64,000 nucleotides of DNA from Paracoccaceae bacterium (GTDB taxonomy: Bacteria; Pseudomonadota; Alphaproteobacteria; Rhodobacterales; Rhodobacteraceae): positions 124,001 through 188,000 of the forward strand of contig JAMWZC010000007.1 in the NCBI GenBank assembly GCA_024304985.1. Direction: 5' to 3'. The notes below the pieces were generated by a model. The model saw nothing but the letters and a program-made list of their open reading frames with translations. It was not told the DNA's origin and did no database searches. Positions 43,932 through 51,391 of this stretch are shown in pieces. Position 1 is the stretch's first letter. Every line of letters begins with the position of its first letter. Position numbers and translations under genes: made by a program.

Positions 43932-45005
43932 ATGGTTGCCCTGTCGTTGGAAAGGGAAGCCCCTGCCCCGCGTGACCGCGCGGCGCGGGCGGCACTAACC
44001 TCGCGCGCGCTGGTGGTGCTGCTGATCGTCGTGTCGGTTCTGTCACTGGGCACCGGGGCGGCGGGGCTGTCCCTGTTCGGCATGGCACGCGACCTGATCA
44101 GCGGCGAGGGGCTGTCGCAGCGTGACCAAGTGATCCTGATGGATATCCGCTTGCCACGTCTGGCGATGGGTCTGTTGATCGGCGCGGCGCTGGCGATGTC
44201 GGGCGCGCTGATGCAGGGGCTGTTCCGCAATCCGCTGGCCGATCCGGGGATCGTCGGCGTGGGCGCGGGCGCGGGTCTGGGGGCGGTGCTGGCCATCGTT
44301 CTGGGCGGGCTGCTGCCCGTGGGATTGGCCGCGCTAGTGGGGACGCATCTGGTGCCGGTGGCAGCGTTTCTGGGTGGCTGGGCCTCGACCCTGTTACTCT
44401 ACCGGGTTGCGACCAAGGGCGGGCAAACCTCTGTCGCGACGATGCTTCTGGCCGGGATCGCGTTGGGGGCGCTGGCCGGGGCGTTGACGGGTATTCTGGT
44501 CTATCTGGCCGATGACACGCAGTTGCGCGACCTGACCTTCTGGAACATGGGATCGCTGGCGGGGGCAAGCTGGGCCAAGCTGGGGGCAAGCCTGCCGCTG
44601 ATCCTGCCGGTGCTGCTGCTGTCGCCCTTGCTGGCGCGGGGGCTGAACGCGCTGGCCCTGGGTGAGGCGCAGGCGACGCATCTGGGTATTCACGTCGAGA
44701 CGGTGAAACGTCTGGCGATCCTGGGGGTCGCGGCGGCGGCCGGGGCGGCCGTGGCTGTGGCGGGGGGCATCGGGTTCATCGGGATCGTGGTGCCGCATCT
44801 GCTGCGTCTGGCGACGGGGCCGGATCACCGCTACCTCTTGCCCAATGCGGCGCTGCTGGGGGCAAGCCTGCTGGTGGGCGCCGACATGATCGCGCGGGTG
44901 ATCGTCAGCCCAGCGGAGCTGCCCATCGGGATCATCACTGCCACCATCGGCGCGCCGGTGTTCCTGTGGATCCTGTTGAAGCGGCGCGGATTGGGGGGGC
45001 TGTGA
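43932..45005 (+). CDS. hmuU: Heme ABC transporter permease HmuU (FecCD family)
   Basis: A 357-residue FecCD-family permease with about ten hydrophobic segments. It shows the family marks IRLPRLAMGLLIGAALAMSG, GLFRNPLADPGIVGVGAG and GGIGFIGIVVPHLLRL. A ~30-residue hydrophilic N-terminus precedes the first helix. It starts 3 bases after hmuT, and its stop overlaps the hmuV start (TGATG). Confidence 0.93.
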   Translation: MVALSLEREAPAPRDRAARAALTSRALVVLLIVVSVLSLGTGAAGLSLFGMARDLISGEGLSQRDQVILMDIRLPRLAMGLLIGAALAMSGALMQGLFRNPLADPGIVGVGAGAGLGAVLAIVLGGLLPVGLAALVGTHLVPVAAFLGGWASTLLLYRVATKGGQTSVATMLLAGIALGALAGALTGILVYLADDTQLRDLTFWNMGSLAGASWAKLGASLPLILPVLLLSPLLARGLNALALGEAQATHLGIHVETVKRLAILGVAAAAGAAVAVAGGIGFIGIVVPHLLRLATGPDHRYLLPNAALLGASLLVGADMIARVIVSPAELPIGIITATIGAPVFLWILLKRRGLGGL

Positions 45006-45781
45006 TGCTGGAGGTATCGTCGCTGTCGGCTTGCCTGTCGGGTCGTCCGATCCTGCACGGGATCAACCTGACAGCCGCCCCCGGCACTGTCACCGCCATC
45101 GTGGGGCCGAACGGGTCGGGCAAGACTACGCTGCTGCGCGCGTTGACGGGCGACCTGAGCTATGCGGGGACAGCACGGCTGAACGGTCATGAGGTGAGCG
45201 AGACGCCGGCGCGTCGCATGGCAGCGATCCGGGCCGTTCTGGCACAATCGACGCAACTGGCCTTTCCCTTCACGGTGGATGAGGTGGTGCGCCTTGGCCT
45301 GACCTCAGGCGTGCAGACGGAAGGTGACAACTTGCCAGGCCGCGCGCTGGAGAAGGTGGGGCTGTCGGGATATGGCCCGCGCGATGTGCAGACCCTGTCG
45401 GGGGGCGAACAGGCGCGGGTGCATCTGGCCCGCGTGCTGGTGCAGGTCTGGGAGCCCGTGACCCATCAGGGGCCACGCTGGCTGTTTCTGGATGAGCCGG
45501 TGGCCGCACTTGATATCGGGCATCAGTTGACCGTCATGACCCTGGCCCGCGCCTATGCCGATGCGGGCGGCGGGGTGGTGGCCGTGATGCACGACCTGAA
45601 CCTGTCGGCCATGTTTGCCGATCACATCGCCTTGCTGCTGGACGGGCGGATGCTGGCCCAGGGAGCAGCGGACACGGTTCTGACCGATGCGCATCTGAGC
45701 CGCGCCTATGGCTGCGCGGTCCGGGTCAATGCCGTGCCTGCGCGCGGGCCGTGGCTGGTGCCGCAGGCGATGGCCGGCTGA
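45005..45781 (+). CDS. hmuV: Heme ABC transporter ATP-binding protein HmuV
   Basis: A 258-residue ATPase with Walker A GPNGSGKTT (34-42), signature TLSGGEQARVHLARVL and Walker B WLFLDEPVAALD, the FecE/HmuV type. The ATG at 45005 overlaps the hmuU stop. The insertion EPVTHQGPRW before Walker B is characteristic of HmuV. It is the last gene of hmuSTUV and converges on the thioesterase gene only 7 bases away. Confidence 0.93.
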   Translation: MLEVSSLSACLSGRPILHGINLTAAPGTVTAIVGPNGSGKTTLLRALTGDLSYAGTARLNGHEVSETPARRMAAIRAVLAQSTQLAFPFTVDEVVRLGLTSGVQTEGDNLPGRALEKVGLSGYGPRDVQTLSGGEQARVHLARVLVQVWEPVTHQGPRWLFLDEPVAALDIGHQLTVMTLARAYADAGGGVVAVMHDLNLSAMFADHIALLLDGRMLAQGAADTVLTDAHLSRAYGCAVRVNAVPARGPWLVPQAMAG

Positions 45782-45788
45782 CCCCGGA

Positions 45789-46202
45789 TCAGGGGCGCAG
45801 GATCATCTGGGTCTGGGTCACGATGGCGGCCAACTTCCCCTCGCCCGTGGTGATCGTGGTTTGCCAGACCATCGTCGAGCGGCCCTTGTGCAGTGGCACT
45901 GTCACCGCGCGGGCCGTATCGCCGATGGCGACGGGCCGGAAGAAGTTGGTCTTGCTTTCAATGGTGCTGGTCCCCTCGCCCTCTTTCAGGTTCAGGAAAG
46001 TGGCCGTGCCGCCCAGATTGTCGGCCAGCGCCATGAAGGCCCCGCCATGCAGCGTGTTGTTGCGGTTGGCCAGCGCCCCGGTCACAGGCAGTTCCGCCTC
46101 CACCCGGTCCGGCGTGGCGTGGGTCACGCGCAGGCCCAGTGTCACGGCAAAGGGCGGCTGCGCCTGTGCGACGGCGGTGATACGGTCCTGATCGGGTGTC
46201 AT
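45789..46202 (-). CDS. PaaI-type hotdog-fold thioesterase
   Basis: A 137-residue hotdog-fold protein with the HGG motif in NTLHGGAFMALADNLGG, as in PaaI-like acyl-CoA thioesterases. It would hydrolyse acyl- or aryl-CoA thioesters in the cytoplasm. The ATG at 46202 gives the usual length, while the longer open frame extends into nsrR sequence in antisense and is not real. It converges with hmuV and diverges from nsrR. Confidence 0.88.
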   Translation of the reverse strand: MTPDQDRITAVAQAQPPFAVTLGLRVTHATPDRVEAELPVTGALANRNNTLHGGAFMALADNLGGTATFLNLKEGEGTSTIESKTNFFRPVAIGDTARAVTVPLHKGRSTMVWQTTITTGEGKLAAIVTQTQMILRP

Positions 46203-46349
46203 GGGCTGTCCTGCTTTTTCAATTCTGTGGCAGGGGCGCATCTTCCGCCGCGTGCCGGTCGTGTCAATGGCGCAAAGACAAACTGTCGCTGCTGGTTTCG
46301 CTTGCCAAATGTCGCGCGGCGCAGAGGATGGCGCAAACAGGAGATAGTG

Positions 46350-46820
46350 ATGCGCCTGACGAAGTTCACCGATTATTCCTTGCGGGTTCTGCTTTATGCA
46401 GCCAGCCTTGAGGGAGACAAGCTGGCGACGATCGAGGAGACCGCCAAGGTCTTTGATATATCGCGGGCCCACCTGAAGAAGGTCGTGCTTTTGCTGACGC
46501 AGACCGGCTATCTGGAAGGGGTGCGCGGGCGCACCGGCGGTTACAGGCTGGCGCGTCGCGCAGAGGACATCAATCTTGGGGAACTGATCCGGGTGACCGA
46601 GCCGGATTTCGGCATGGTCGAGTGCTTTCTGCCGGGCAATGCCTGCCGGATCACACAGGCTTGTCGTTTGCCGATGGTGCTGAACAAGGCGCTGGACAAT
46701 TTCCTGACAACCTTTGACGATTATACTCTGGCCGACATGAAGATCGAGGCGCGCCATTTCGACCTGCCTGTTCAGCCCGCCTATCCGCCACGTGGCCCGA
46801 AACTGTCCGGCGCGGCCTGA
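46350..46820 (+). CDS. nsrR: Rrf2-family regulator, NsrR type
   Basis: A 156-residue Rrf2 winged-helix protein starting MRLTKFTDYSLRVLLYAA, with a CAGGAG ribosome site upstream. The three Cys of the iron-sulfur site are Cys92, Cys99 and Cys105 (ECFLPGNACRITQACRL), an NsrR-like arrangement. NsrR holds an Fe-S cluster and derepresses nitric-oxide detoxification genes when nitrosylated. No obvious NO-detox gene lies nearby, so it probably acts elsewhere or on itself. Confidence 0.88.
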   Translation: MRLTKFTDYSLRVLLYAASLEGDKLATIEETAKVFDISRAHLKKVVLLLTQTGYLEGVRGRTGGYRLARRAEDINLGELIRVTEPDFGMVECFLPGNACRITQACRLPMVLNKALDNFLTTFDDYTLADMKIEARHFDLPVQPAYPPRGPKLSGAA

Positions 46821-46869
46821 GCGCAGAGGACGACTTGCCCAGACGACCGCGCGGCTGTAGCCCTGCGTC

Positions 46870-47226
46870 ATGCTTGTGCTTGAGAACATCATCAGTGATC
46901 GCGGGTCGCGCTATGCTGTCTCGGGTGCGCCCTGCACGTCGGAGGCCGAGGCCAAGGCGTTGATCAAGGCGTTGCGGGCGCGCAAGAAATTCGCCCGCGC
47001 GACGCATCACAGCTGGGCACTGCTGACAGCGGAACAGGCGATCAAGACCGACGATGGAGAAGCCGGTGCCGGGCTGGTGATCCTGCGGATGCTGGAACGC
47101 GAGGGCGTCCATGACCATCTGGTCGTCGTGACGCGCTGGTATGGCGGTAAGCACCTGGGCGGCGACCGTTTCCGTCACGTCCAGGAGGCCGTGCGGATCT
47201 ATCTGGAGCGGTTGAGCGCGGGCTGA
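46870..47226 (+). CDS. IMPACT / UPF0029-family protein (YigZ-like N-terminal domain)
   Basis: A 118-residue protein that matches the IMPACT N-terminal domain (IMPACT-family, YigZ-like). The conserved features are KKFARATHHSWALL, DDGEAGAGLVILRML and VVVTRWYGGKHLGGDRF. The YigZ C-terminal domain is absent, so it is a single-domain form. Its role is unclear; eukaryotic IMPACT is a translation-stress regulator. Its 3' end overlaps the convergent AI-2E gene by 28 bases. Confidence 0.88.
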   Translation: MLVLENIISDRGSRYAVSGAPCTSEAEAKALIKALRARKKFARATHHSWALLTAEQAIKTDDGEAGAGLVILRMLEREGVHDHLVVVTRWYGGKHLGGDRFRHVQEAVRIYLERLSAG

Positions 47227-48287
47227 ACAGGTGGTGACACCCGGCCCGCCTGCCGGCGCGGGAACTTCCAGCGGCGGGTAAAGGCCGAAGCCACGAGCAG
47301 CACCGGCGTAGCCAGAAGTGCCCCGGCCGGCCCCCAAAGCCAAGCCCCGAAGGTGATCGCCATGAAGATCGTCATGGCCGACTGGCGCATCTGGCGGCCC
47401 ACCAGCATCGGCGTCACGAACTGGCCCTCGACCGTATTCAGGACAAGCAGGGAGAGGACGGGCAGAAAGGCCATCTCGGGCCGCGGAAAGCTGACGATGC
47501 CGACACCGAAAATGATAACGGCCATGATGGCCGGACCGATATAGGGCATGAAGTTCAGCACCCCCATCAGCAGCCCCCAGAGGAACGGGTTCGGCAGGCC
47601 GAAGAGCCAGAACATGAAGGTGGCGACCAGACCAAGACCGGTATTGATGATCGTGATCGCCAGCAGATAGGACGAGACATTGCTCTGGATATCGCGGATC
47701 GCCCTGCCCAGCGCGCGGCGGCGGCGCTGCGATGCTCCCAGCAGCATGATCCATCTGGCCAGAAGCGCCCTCTCGCGCAGCATGAAGAATGTGAGGATCG
47801 CGGCATAGATCGCGCCGCCGATGACCATCGGGACAGTCAGGGCAAGACCGGCCAGCAGGGAGCCGCTGGAACTGGTCAGTTGCTCGATCGGGTCGACTTC
47901 CTCGCCGTCGCTGTCGAAGCGGGGGCCTTGAATGGCGTCGGTCAATCCGCTGATGGCGTTTCGCATCAGATCATCCAGCTTGCGCAGAACGTCCGGGGCG
48001 CGGCGGTTCCATTCTTCAGCGGTGGGCAGGACATAATAGACCAACGCACTGATCGCCGCGATGGAGGTGATGACGATCACCGCGGCGGACAGGCTGCGGG
48101 GAATATGCATCCTGTCGGCGTGGCGGGCGATGGGTTCCAGAGCGATGGCCGCCAGCAGCGCGAGAACCGTGGGAATGGCGAAGCTGCGCACCTCTTGCAG
48201 GGTGCTGAGGATCATCAGGCTGGCCATGATGACCAAAGCCGAGGTGGCTGCGCGGGGGAAGACCGGCAGATCGGTGGATCTGTTCAT
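47199..48287 (-). CDS. AI-2E family transporter / PerM-like permease
   Basis: A 362-residue membrane protein with about eight hydrophobic segments arranged as in the AI-2E/PerM family. The family marks are FLWGLLMGVLNFMPYIGPAI and LNTVEGQFVTPMLVGRQMR. It may export small molecules or act in ion homeostasis, and the AI-2 label is historical. It follows the YqjE-like gene by 12 bases on the same strand and is probably in the same envelope-stress operon. The C-terminal end overlaps the IMPACT gene on the other strand. Confidence 0.88.
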   Translation of the reverse strand: MNRSTDLPVFPRAATSALVIMASLMILSTLQEVRSFAIPTVLALLAAIALEPIARHADRMHIPRSLSAAVIVITSIAAISALVYYVLPTAEEWNRRAPDVLRKLDDLMRNAISGLTDAIQGPRFDSDGEEVDPIEQLTSSSGSLLAGLALTVPMVIGGAIYAAILTFFMLRERALLARWIMLLGASQRRRRALGRAIRDIQSNVSSYLLAITIINTGLGLVATFMFWLFGLPNPFLWGLLMGVLNFMPYIGPAIMAVIIFGVGIVSFPRPEMAFLPVLSLLVLNTVEGQFVTPMLVGRQMRQSAMTIFMAITFGAWLWGPAGALLATPVLLVASAFTRRWKFPRRQAGRVSPPVQPALNRSR

Positions 48288-48299
48288 CGGCGGACCGGA

Positions 48300-48680
48300 T
48301 CAGCGGTCCCGCCCGCGACGCAGGCGCAAGGCAGTGTCCAGACCGAAAACGAAGGCTTCGGCCAGTGGAGGATAAGGATTTGCTGTCCCGGATTTGACGC
48401 CATGGGCCGCAGTTTGATCGGTCACGTGGCTTTGATCCCGTTGCGGTGTGGAGGCGATCGCGATGACAATTCCGCCGAGGCCCAGATAGATGACACCCAG
48501 CATGAGCGCGGCGGCCTCGGGCGACCATGCGGTCGAGGCCACGATCCAGATCGCCACCGTCAGAAATCCTGCGCCGGTGGCCAGCAGCAATCCGCTGAGG
48601 ATCAGCAAACCGGCGCGGCGCGCGCCCTTTCGGGCACGCGCCGTCACGGCCGCTTCAAGCTGTGCAGCCGGATCGAACAT
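48300..48680 (-). CDS. YqjE / holin-X-like small membrane protein
   Basis: A 126-residue protein with two hydrophobic segments (about residues 22-47 and 54-78), the layout of the phage-holin-like YqjE family. It has a hydrophilic Gln/His-rich tail after the membrane part. It overlaps the DUF883 gene stop (ATGA). YqjD-YqjE pairs associate with the inner membrane and respond to stress. Function otherwise unknown. Confidence 0.8.
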   Translation of the reverse strand: MFDPAAQLEAAVTARARKGARRAGLLILSGLLLATGAGFLTVAIWIVASTAWSPEAAALMLGVIYLGLGGIVIAIASTPQRDQSHVTDQTAAHGVKSGTANPYPPLAEAFVFGLDTALRLRRGRDR

Positions 48681-48997
48681 CACGATCTCCGCGACATCAT
48701 CAGACCGACCAGCAATCCGACGCCTGCGGCGATACCCATCGCCATGGCGGGCTTTTCGCGGATCAGCGCATCGGCGTGATCGACGGCTTCGACGGCCTGA
48801 TGTTGCAGTTTTTCATACTCGTGCTCGACCCCGTCACGGGCTTTGCGCACTACACGCCTTGCGCCGTCGGCCGCTTCGCGGGCCTCGGCGCGGGTCAGAT
48901 TGCCGATCGCCTCGGTCAGGCTGGCGACGTCAGCGCGCAGGGTTTCCAGTTGTTTCGACAGATCGTCAGCAGCAGCTTTGGTTTCGGGTTGTGCCAT
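48680..48997 (-). CDS. DUF883 / YqjD-ElaB-like protein
   Basis: A 105-residue protein starting MAQPETKAAADDLS. It has an amphipathic coiled-coil (residues ~15-75, Glu/Lys/Ala-rich) and one C-terminal transmembrane helix (PAMAMGIAAGVGLLVGLMMS). This is the ElaB/YqjD/DUF883 layout. A GGAGG just upstream decides the ATG at 48997 over an ATG four codons earlier. E. coli YqjD links ribosomes to the inner membrane in stationary phase. A stress role is likely here. Confidence 0.88.
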   Translation of the reverse strand: MAQPETKAAADDLSKQLETLRADVASLTEAIGNLTRAEAREAADGARRVVRKARDGVEHEYEKLQHQAVEAVDHADALIREKPAMAMGIAAGVGLLVGLMMSRRS

Positions 48998-49019
48998 ATC
49001 GGCCTCCATTCAGGGTAAT

Positions 49020-49043
49020 ACGGCACCCTCAAAACGGTGCCGT
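49020..49043. other. 8-bp perfect hairpin between DUF1328 and DUF883 genes
   Basis: ACGGCACC (49020-49027) pairs with GGTGCCGT (49036-49043) around an 8-base loop. It sits upstream of DUF883 and downstream of DUF1328 on the - strand. A similar 6-bp hairpin (CGGCAC, 49329-49345) occurs before DUF1328, and both share the string CGGCACCCTC. It may be a terminator or mRNA element. No T-run follows. Confidence 0.4.
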
Positions 49044-49129
49044 GACGTGATCAAAAAGTTTCGCATTTGCGGAACGGGATGCCGGACGCAACCGAGGGAC
49101 GGTGACGCACCCGACATCCCGACGCGCCG

Positions 49130-49303
49130 TTACATCGGCGGTCTGCCGCGCAGGGCACGCGCCAGCATCGCGATCACAAAGAGCACGATGAAGACGAAGA
49201 ACAGGATCTGAGCGATCCCGGCAGAGGCTGAGGCGACGCCGCCAAAGCCAAAGAGGGCGGCAATCAATGCGATCACCAGAAACGTAAGGGCCCATCCCAG
49301 CAT
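49130..49303 (-). CDS. DUF1328-family small membrane protein
   Basis: A 57-residue protein, reading [20 protein letters not shown] at the start, with a Gly/Ala-rich middle and a second hydrophobic segment ([15 protein letters not shown]), ending RALRGRPPM. This matches the YtjA/DUF1328 type with two transmembrane helices. AAGGAGA precedes the ATG at 49303. An EcfG-like promoter lies 53 bases upstream, so it probably belongs to the general stress regulon. Function unknown. Confidence 0.85.
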   Translation of the reverse strand: MLGWALTFLVIALIAALFGFGGVASASAGIAQILFFVFIVLFVIAMLARALRGRPPM

Positions 49304-49355
49304 GTCGGTCTCCTTTTCACTTCGATCTCGGCACCCTCTGTGCCGTCATCTACAC

Positions 49356-49380
49356 AACACCTGACCCCTGAAAGGGTTCC
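49356..49380 (-). promoter_or_regulatory. EcfG-type promoter upstream of DUF1328
   Basis: On the - strand, GGAAC (reverse of 49376-49380) and TGTT (reverse of 49356-49359) are separated by 16 bases. This differs by one base from GGAAC-N16-CGTT seen at the phyR/nepR promoter. It points at the DUF1328 gene (start 49303). Recognition by EcfG is inferred from the match. Confidence 0.55.
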
Positions 49381-49507
49381 CCCTGAAACATCGGAAAATT
49401 GCGACAAGCGCCAAAAAAATTATGCCCGAGCGGTAAAAGGAAGGGCCCGCCCGTGAAAGGGCGGACCTCAGGTCGCGGTGTTGCGCATATCGTGTTGCGA
49501 TGCGCGA

Positions 49508-50038
49508 TCAGGGAAGTCGCGGCGGCATCGGCAATTCGTCGATGGTCTGGGTCACGCCCAGGGCAAAGGCCTCGACCATCGCGTCGTAAAACTGCGAGCT
49601 GCTGGCGGGCAGCACCGTCAAGTCAGGGTCCATGGAGGGCGCATTGACCTGCGCAGCCGTCGCCGTCACGTCGAAGCTTTTGTGCACGGGCACTTCACGC
49701 ACGTCACGCAGATCAACCCGGCCCGCGATGACCGACTGGTCGGTCCCCATCAGGGCATCGTAGCCGGTGGCCACTTCGATGCGCTCCAGATCGACGGACA
49801 CGTTGATGCCGGCAGCGGCCAGACGTTCTTCGATCCGACGGGTGATCGCAGCTTCGATATCCTCATCCACGATCGTGATCCGGTTGGCCGCAGCCGCGCC
49901 TTGGGCAGATTCCGGCTCGACATCGACGCTCAGATTGGCAACGCCACGGTCATCTGCGGCCAGGACAGGCCCACTCAGGGCCAAACCAAGCGTCAGAGAG
50001 GCAAGGGTTGGAACAAGAACTCCAGATTTCAGAAACAT
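49508..50038 (-). CDS. Secreted hypothetical protein
   Basis: A 176-residue protein with a signal peptide (MFLKSGVLVPTLASLTLGLA, cleaved near LAA-DD). The mature part is acidic, without Cys. The repeated theme DIEAAITRRIEERLAAAGIN suggests an alpha/beta oligomerisation surface. I do not recognise a family. AAGGAG precedes the ATG at 50038. An EcfG-like promoter (50094-50119) points at it, so it is likely stress-induced. No enzymatic motif is visible. Confidence 0.75.
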   Translation of the reverse strand: MFLKSGVLVPTLASLTLGLALSGPVLAADDRGVANLSVDVEPESAQGAAAANRITIVDEDIEAAITRRIEERLAAAGINVSVDLERIEVATGYDALMGTDQSVIAGRVDLRDVREVPVHKSFDVTATAAQVNAPSMDPDLTVLPASSSQFYDAMVEAFALGVTQTIDELPMPPRLP

Positions 50039-50093
50039 TGTCGTCTCCTTCATTTTGGGGCATCACGGTATGTCCGCGACGCTATGAAAGAAC

Positions 50094-50119
50094 AACATCC
50101 CATCCGCCCAGACAGTTCC
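50094..50119 (-). promoter_or_regulatory. EcfG-like promoter upstream of the secreted hypothetical gene
   Basis: On the - strand, GGAAC (reverse of 50115-50119) and TGTT (reverse of 50094-50097) are separated by 17 bases. It resembles the promoter before DUF1328 and sits 56 bases upstream of the gene start at 50038. The -10-like half deviates by one base from CGTT. Confidence 0.5.
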
Positions 50120-50219
50120 CTTTTCTGGCGGAACGCATCGCTCACATAGGCGTGATGGGCGGGAAATTTGTCTTTTTCGGTCGATGGGCCGGAAATGAGA
50201 ACGAGCGCCTGCGACCGGA

Positions 50220-50262
50220 CAGAAACGAAAAGCAGCGCCCGACCGTCACGGGGCGCTGCTTT
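50220..50262 (-). terminator. Rho-independent terminator of phyR
   Basis: AAAGCAGCGCCC (50229-50240) and GGGCGCTGCTTT (50251-50262) form a 12-bp perfect stem around a 10-base loop. On the - strand it is followed by TCGTTTCT. It lies 54 bases past the phyR stop, so it ends the phyR transcript before the secreted hypothetical gene. Confidence 0.8.
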
Positions 50263-50315
50263 GGCAATTTCAGGGTCGTCTGGAAAGGTCACATGGTTGT
50301 GGCCCTGTCACGCCG

Positions 50316-51125
50316 TCACGCGGTCAGCGTGGCTGTCGAGGCGAAGAACATGGCCTGACTGACTGCCGAGCGAACCTGATCCTCGTCATAGGGTTTGGTG
50401 ATCAGGAAGGCTGGTTCCGGGCGCGCGCCCGTCAGGAGACGTTCGGGGAAGGCCGTGATGAAAATCACCGGGCGGTCGCCCAGCGCGGTCAGGATATCAT
50501 GCACCGCATCAATCCCCGAGGATTTGTCGGCCAACTGAATATCCGCCAGCACCAGATCGGGCGGCGTTTGCTTGGCCAGGGCAACGGCCTCGGTCCGGGT
50601 GCGGGCGATTCCAGTAACCTCGTGCCCCATGTCGGTGACGATGGCCCGCAGATCGACTGCGATGATCGGCTCATCCTCGATGATCATGACGCGGCCGGCG
50701 ATCGAGGACCGCATCTCGGCATGGGCGATGTCGATCAGGTCATGCGCCTCTTCCGTGGTGATCTTCATGATGGCGGCAACCTCGGCTGTCGTGAAACCTT
50801 CGATGGAGTGCAGCAACAGCGCCTCGCGGGTGTTGGCGGTCAGATGCGCCATATGATGCTGCGCGCGGGCCGACAGATTGTCATCCGCCTCGCCCAACGG
50901 GGCACCGGCGCTGGACCAGACCACGTGAAAGGCCCGGAACAAGGCCACTTTGGGAGAGGACATCTCGCCAATGAAACTGCGCTCTGCAAGGATTGCCTCA
51001 AGCGTGGCCGCAGCATAACGGTCGCCGGTTTCCTGGCTTCCGGTCAGGGCGCGGGCATAGCGGCGCAGGTAGGGCAGGCTTGCCGCGACAAGATCGGCAA
51101 GATCGGACATGGTGTCTGATGACAT
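50316..51125 (-). CDS. phyR: General stress response regulator PhyR (sigma-like plus receiver)
   Basis: A 269-residue fusion. Residues ~1-140 resemble an ECF sigma factor (LPYLRRYARALTGSQETGD, then a region-4-like EGFTTAEVAAIMKITTEEAH) and residues ~145-265 are a receiver domain. The phosphoacceptor is Asp195 (LVLADIQLAD), with Glu150-Asp151 and Lys244 (LITKPYD) as the acidic pocket and conserved Lys. The ATG at 51125 is taken. When phosphorylated, PhyR binds NepR and frees EcfG. It is divergent from nepR-ecfG across a two-way EcfG promoter. Confidence 0.94.
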   Translation of the reverse strand: MSSDTMSDLADLVAASLPYLRRYARALTGSQETGDRYAAATLEAILAERSFIGEMSSPKVALFRAFHVVWSSAGAPLGEADDNLSARAQHHMAHLTANTREALLLHSIEGFTTAEVAAIMKITTEEAHDLIDIAHAEMRSSIAGRVMIIEDEPIIAVDLRAIVTDMGHEVTGIARTRTEAVALAKQTPPDLVLADIQLADKSSGIDAVHDILTALGDRPVIFITAFPERLLTGARPEPAFLITKPYDEDQVRSAVSQAMFFASTATLTA

Positions 51126-51153
51126 GTTTTTCCCTCGGTCTACAGTTTTGTCG

Positions 51154-51185
51154 GGAACCAAACGCCTGTTGACGCGTTCGGTTCC
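51154..51185. promoter_or_regulatory. Bidirectional EcfG promoter between phyR and nepR-ecfG
   Basis: A 32-bp near-palindrome holds two overlapping EcfG-type promoters. Rightward: GGAAC (51154-51158), 16 bases, CGTT (51175-51178), pointing at nepR. Leftward: GGAAC (reverse of 51181-51185), 16 bases, CGTT (reverse of 51161-51164), pointing at phyR. Both match the known GGAAC-N16/17-CGTT form of alphaproteobacterial EcfG. Both halves would be switched on together by EcfG itself. Confidence 0.85.
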
Positions 51186-51229
51186 CTGTAGGATGCAAAA
51201 AACAGGCGGTGCAAGGCATGGGGGCGCGG

Positions 51230-51391
51230 ATGACGCAGGACGAGCAGACCGGGAAACGCAGGAAGCAGGGTCTGAACCATCAGATCGACGAAAACCTGAA
51301 GCGGGTCTACGAGTCCGTGCTTGAAGAGGATGTGCCTGATCGGTTCAAGGATCTTCTTAATCGCCTGCGTCAACAGGAGGGCAGTCAATGA
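51230..51391 (+). CDS. nepR: Anti-sigma factor NepR
   Basis: A 53-residue protein from the ATG at 51230, with an alternative ATG at 51218 (57 residues). The core GLNHQIDENLKRVYESVLEE with DRFKDLLNRL is the NepR sigma-binding helix pair. It binds EcfG and blocks it until phospho-PhyR takes NepR away. The stop overlaps the ecfG start by four bases (ATGA), so the two are translated together in balanced amounts. Confidence 0.93.
   Translation: MTQDEQTGKRRKQGLNHQIDENLKRVYESVLEEDVPDRFKDLLNRLRQQEGSQ

Noticed and set aside
50050-50292. An 80-codon - strand frame between phyR and the secreted hypothetical gene
   Set aside because: It runs through the phyR terminator hairpin and an EcfG-like promoter and has no ribosome site or family match.
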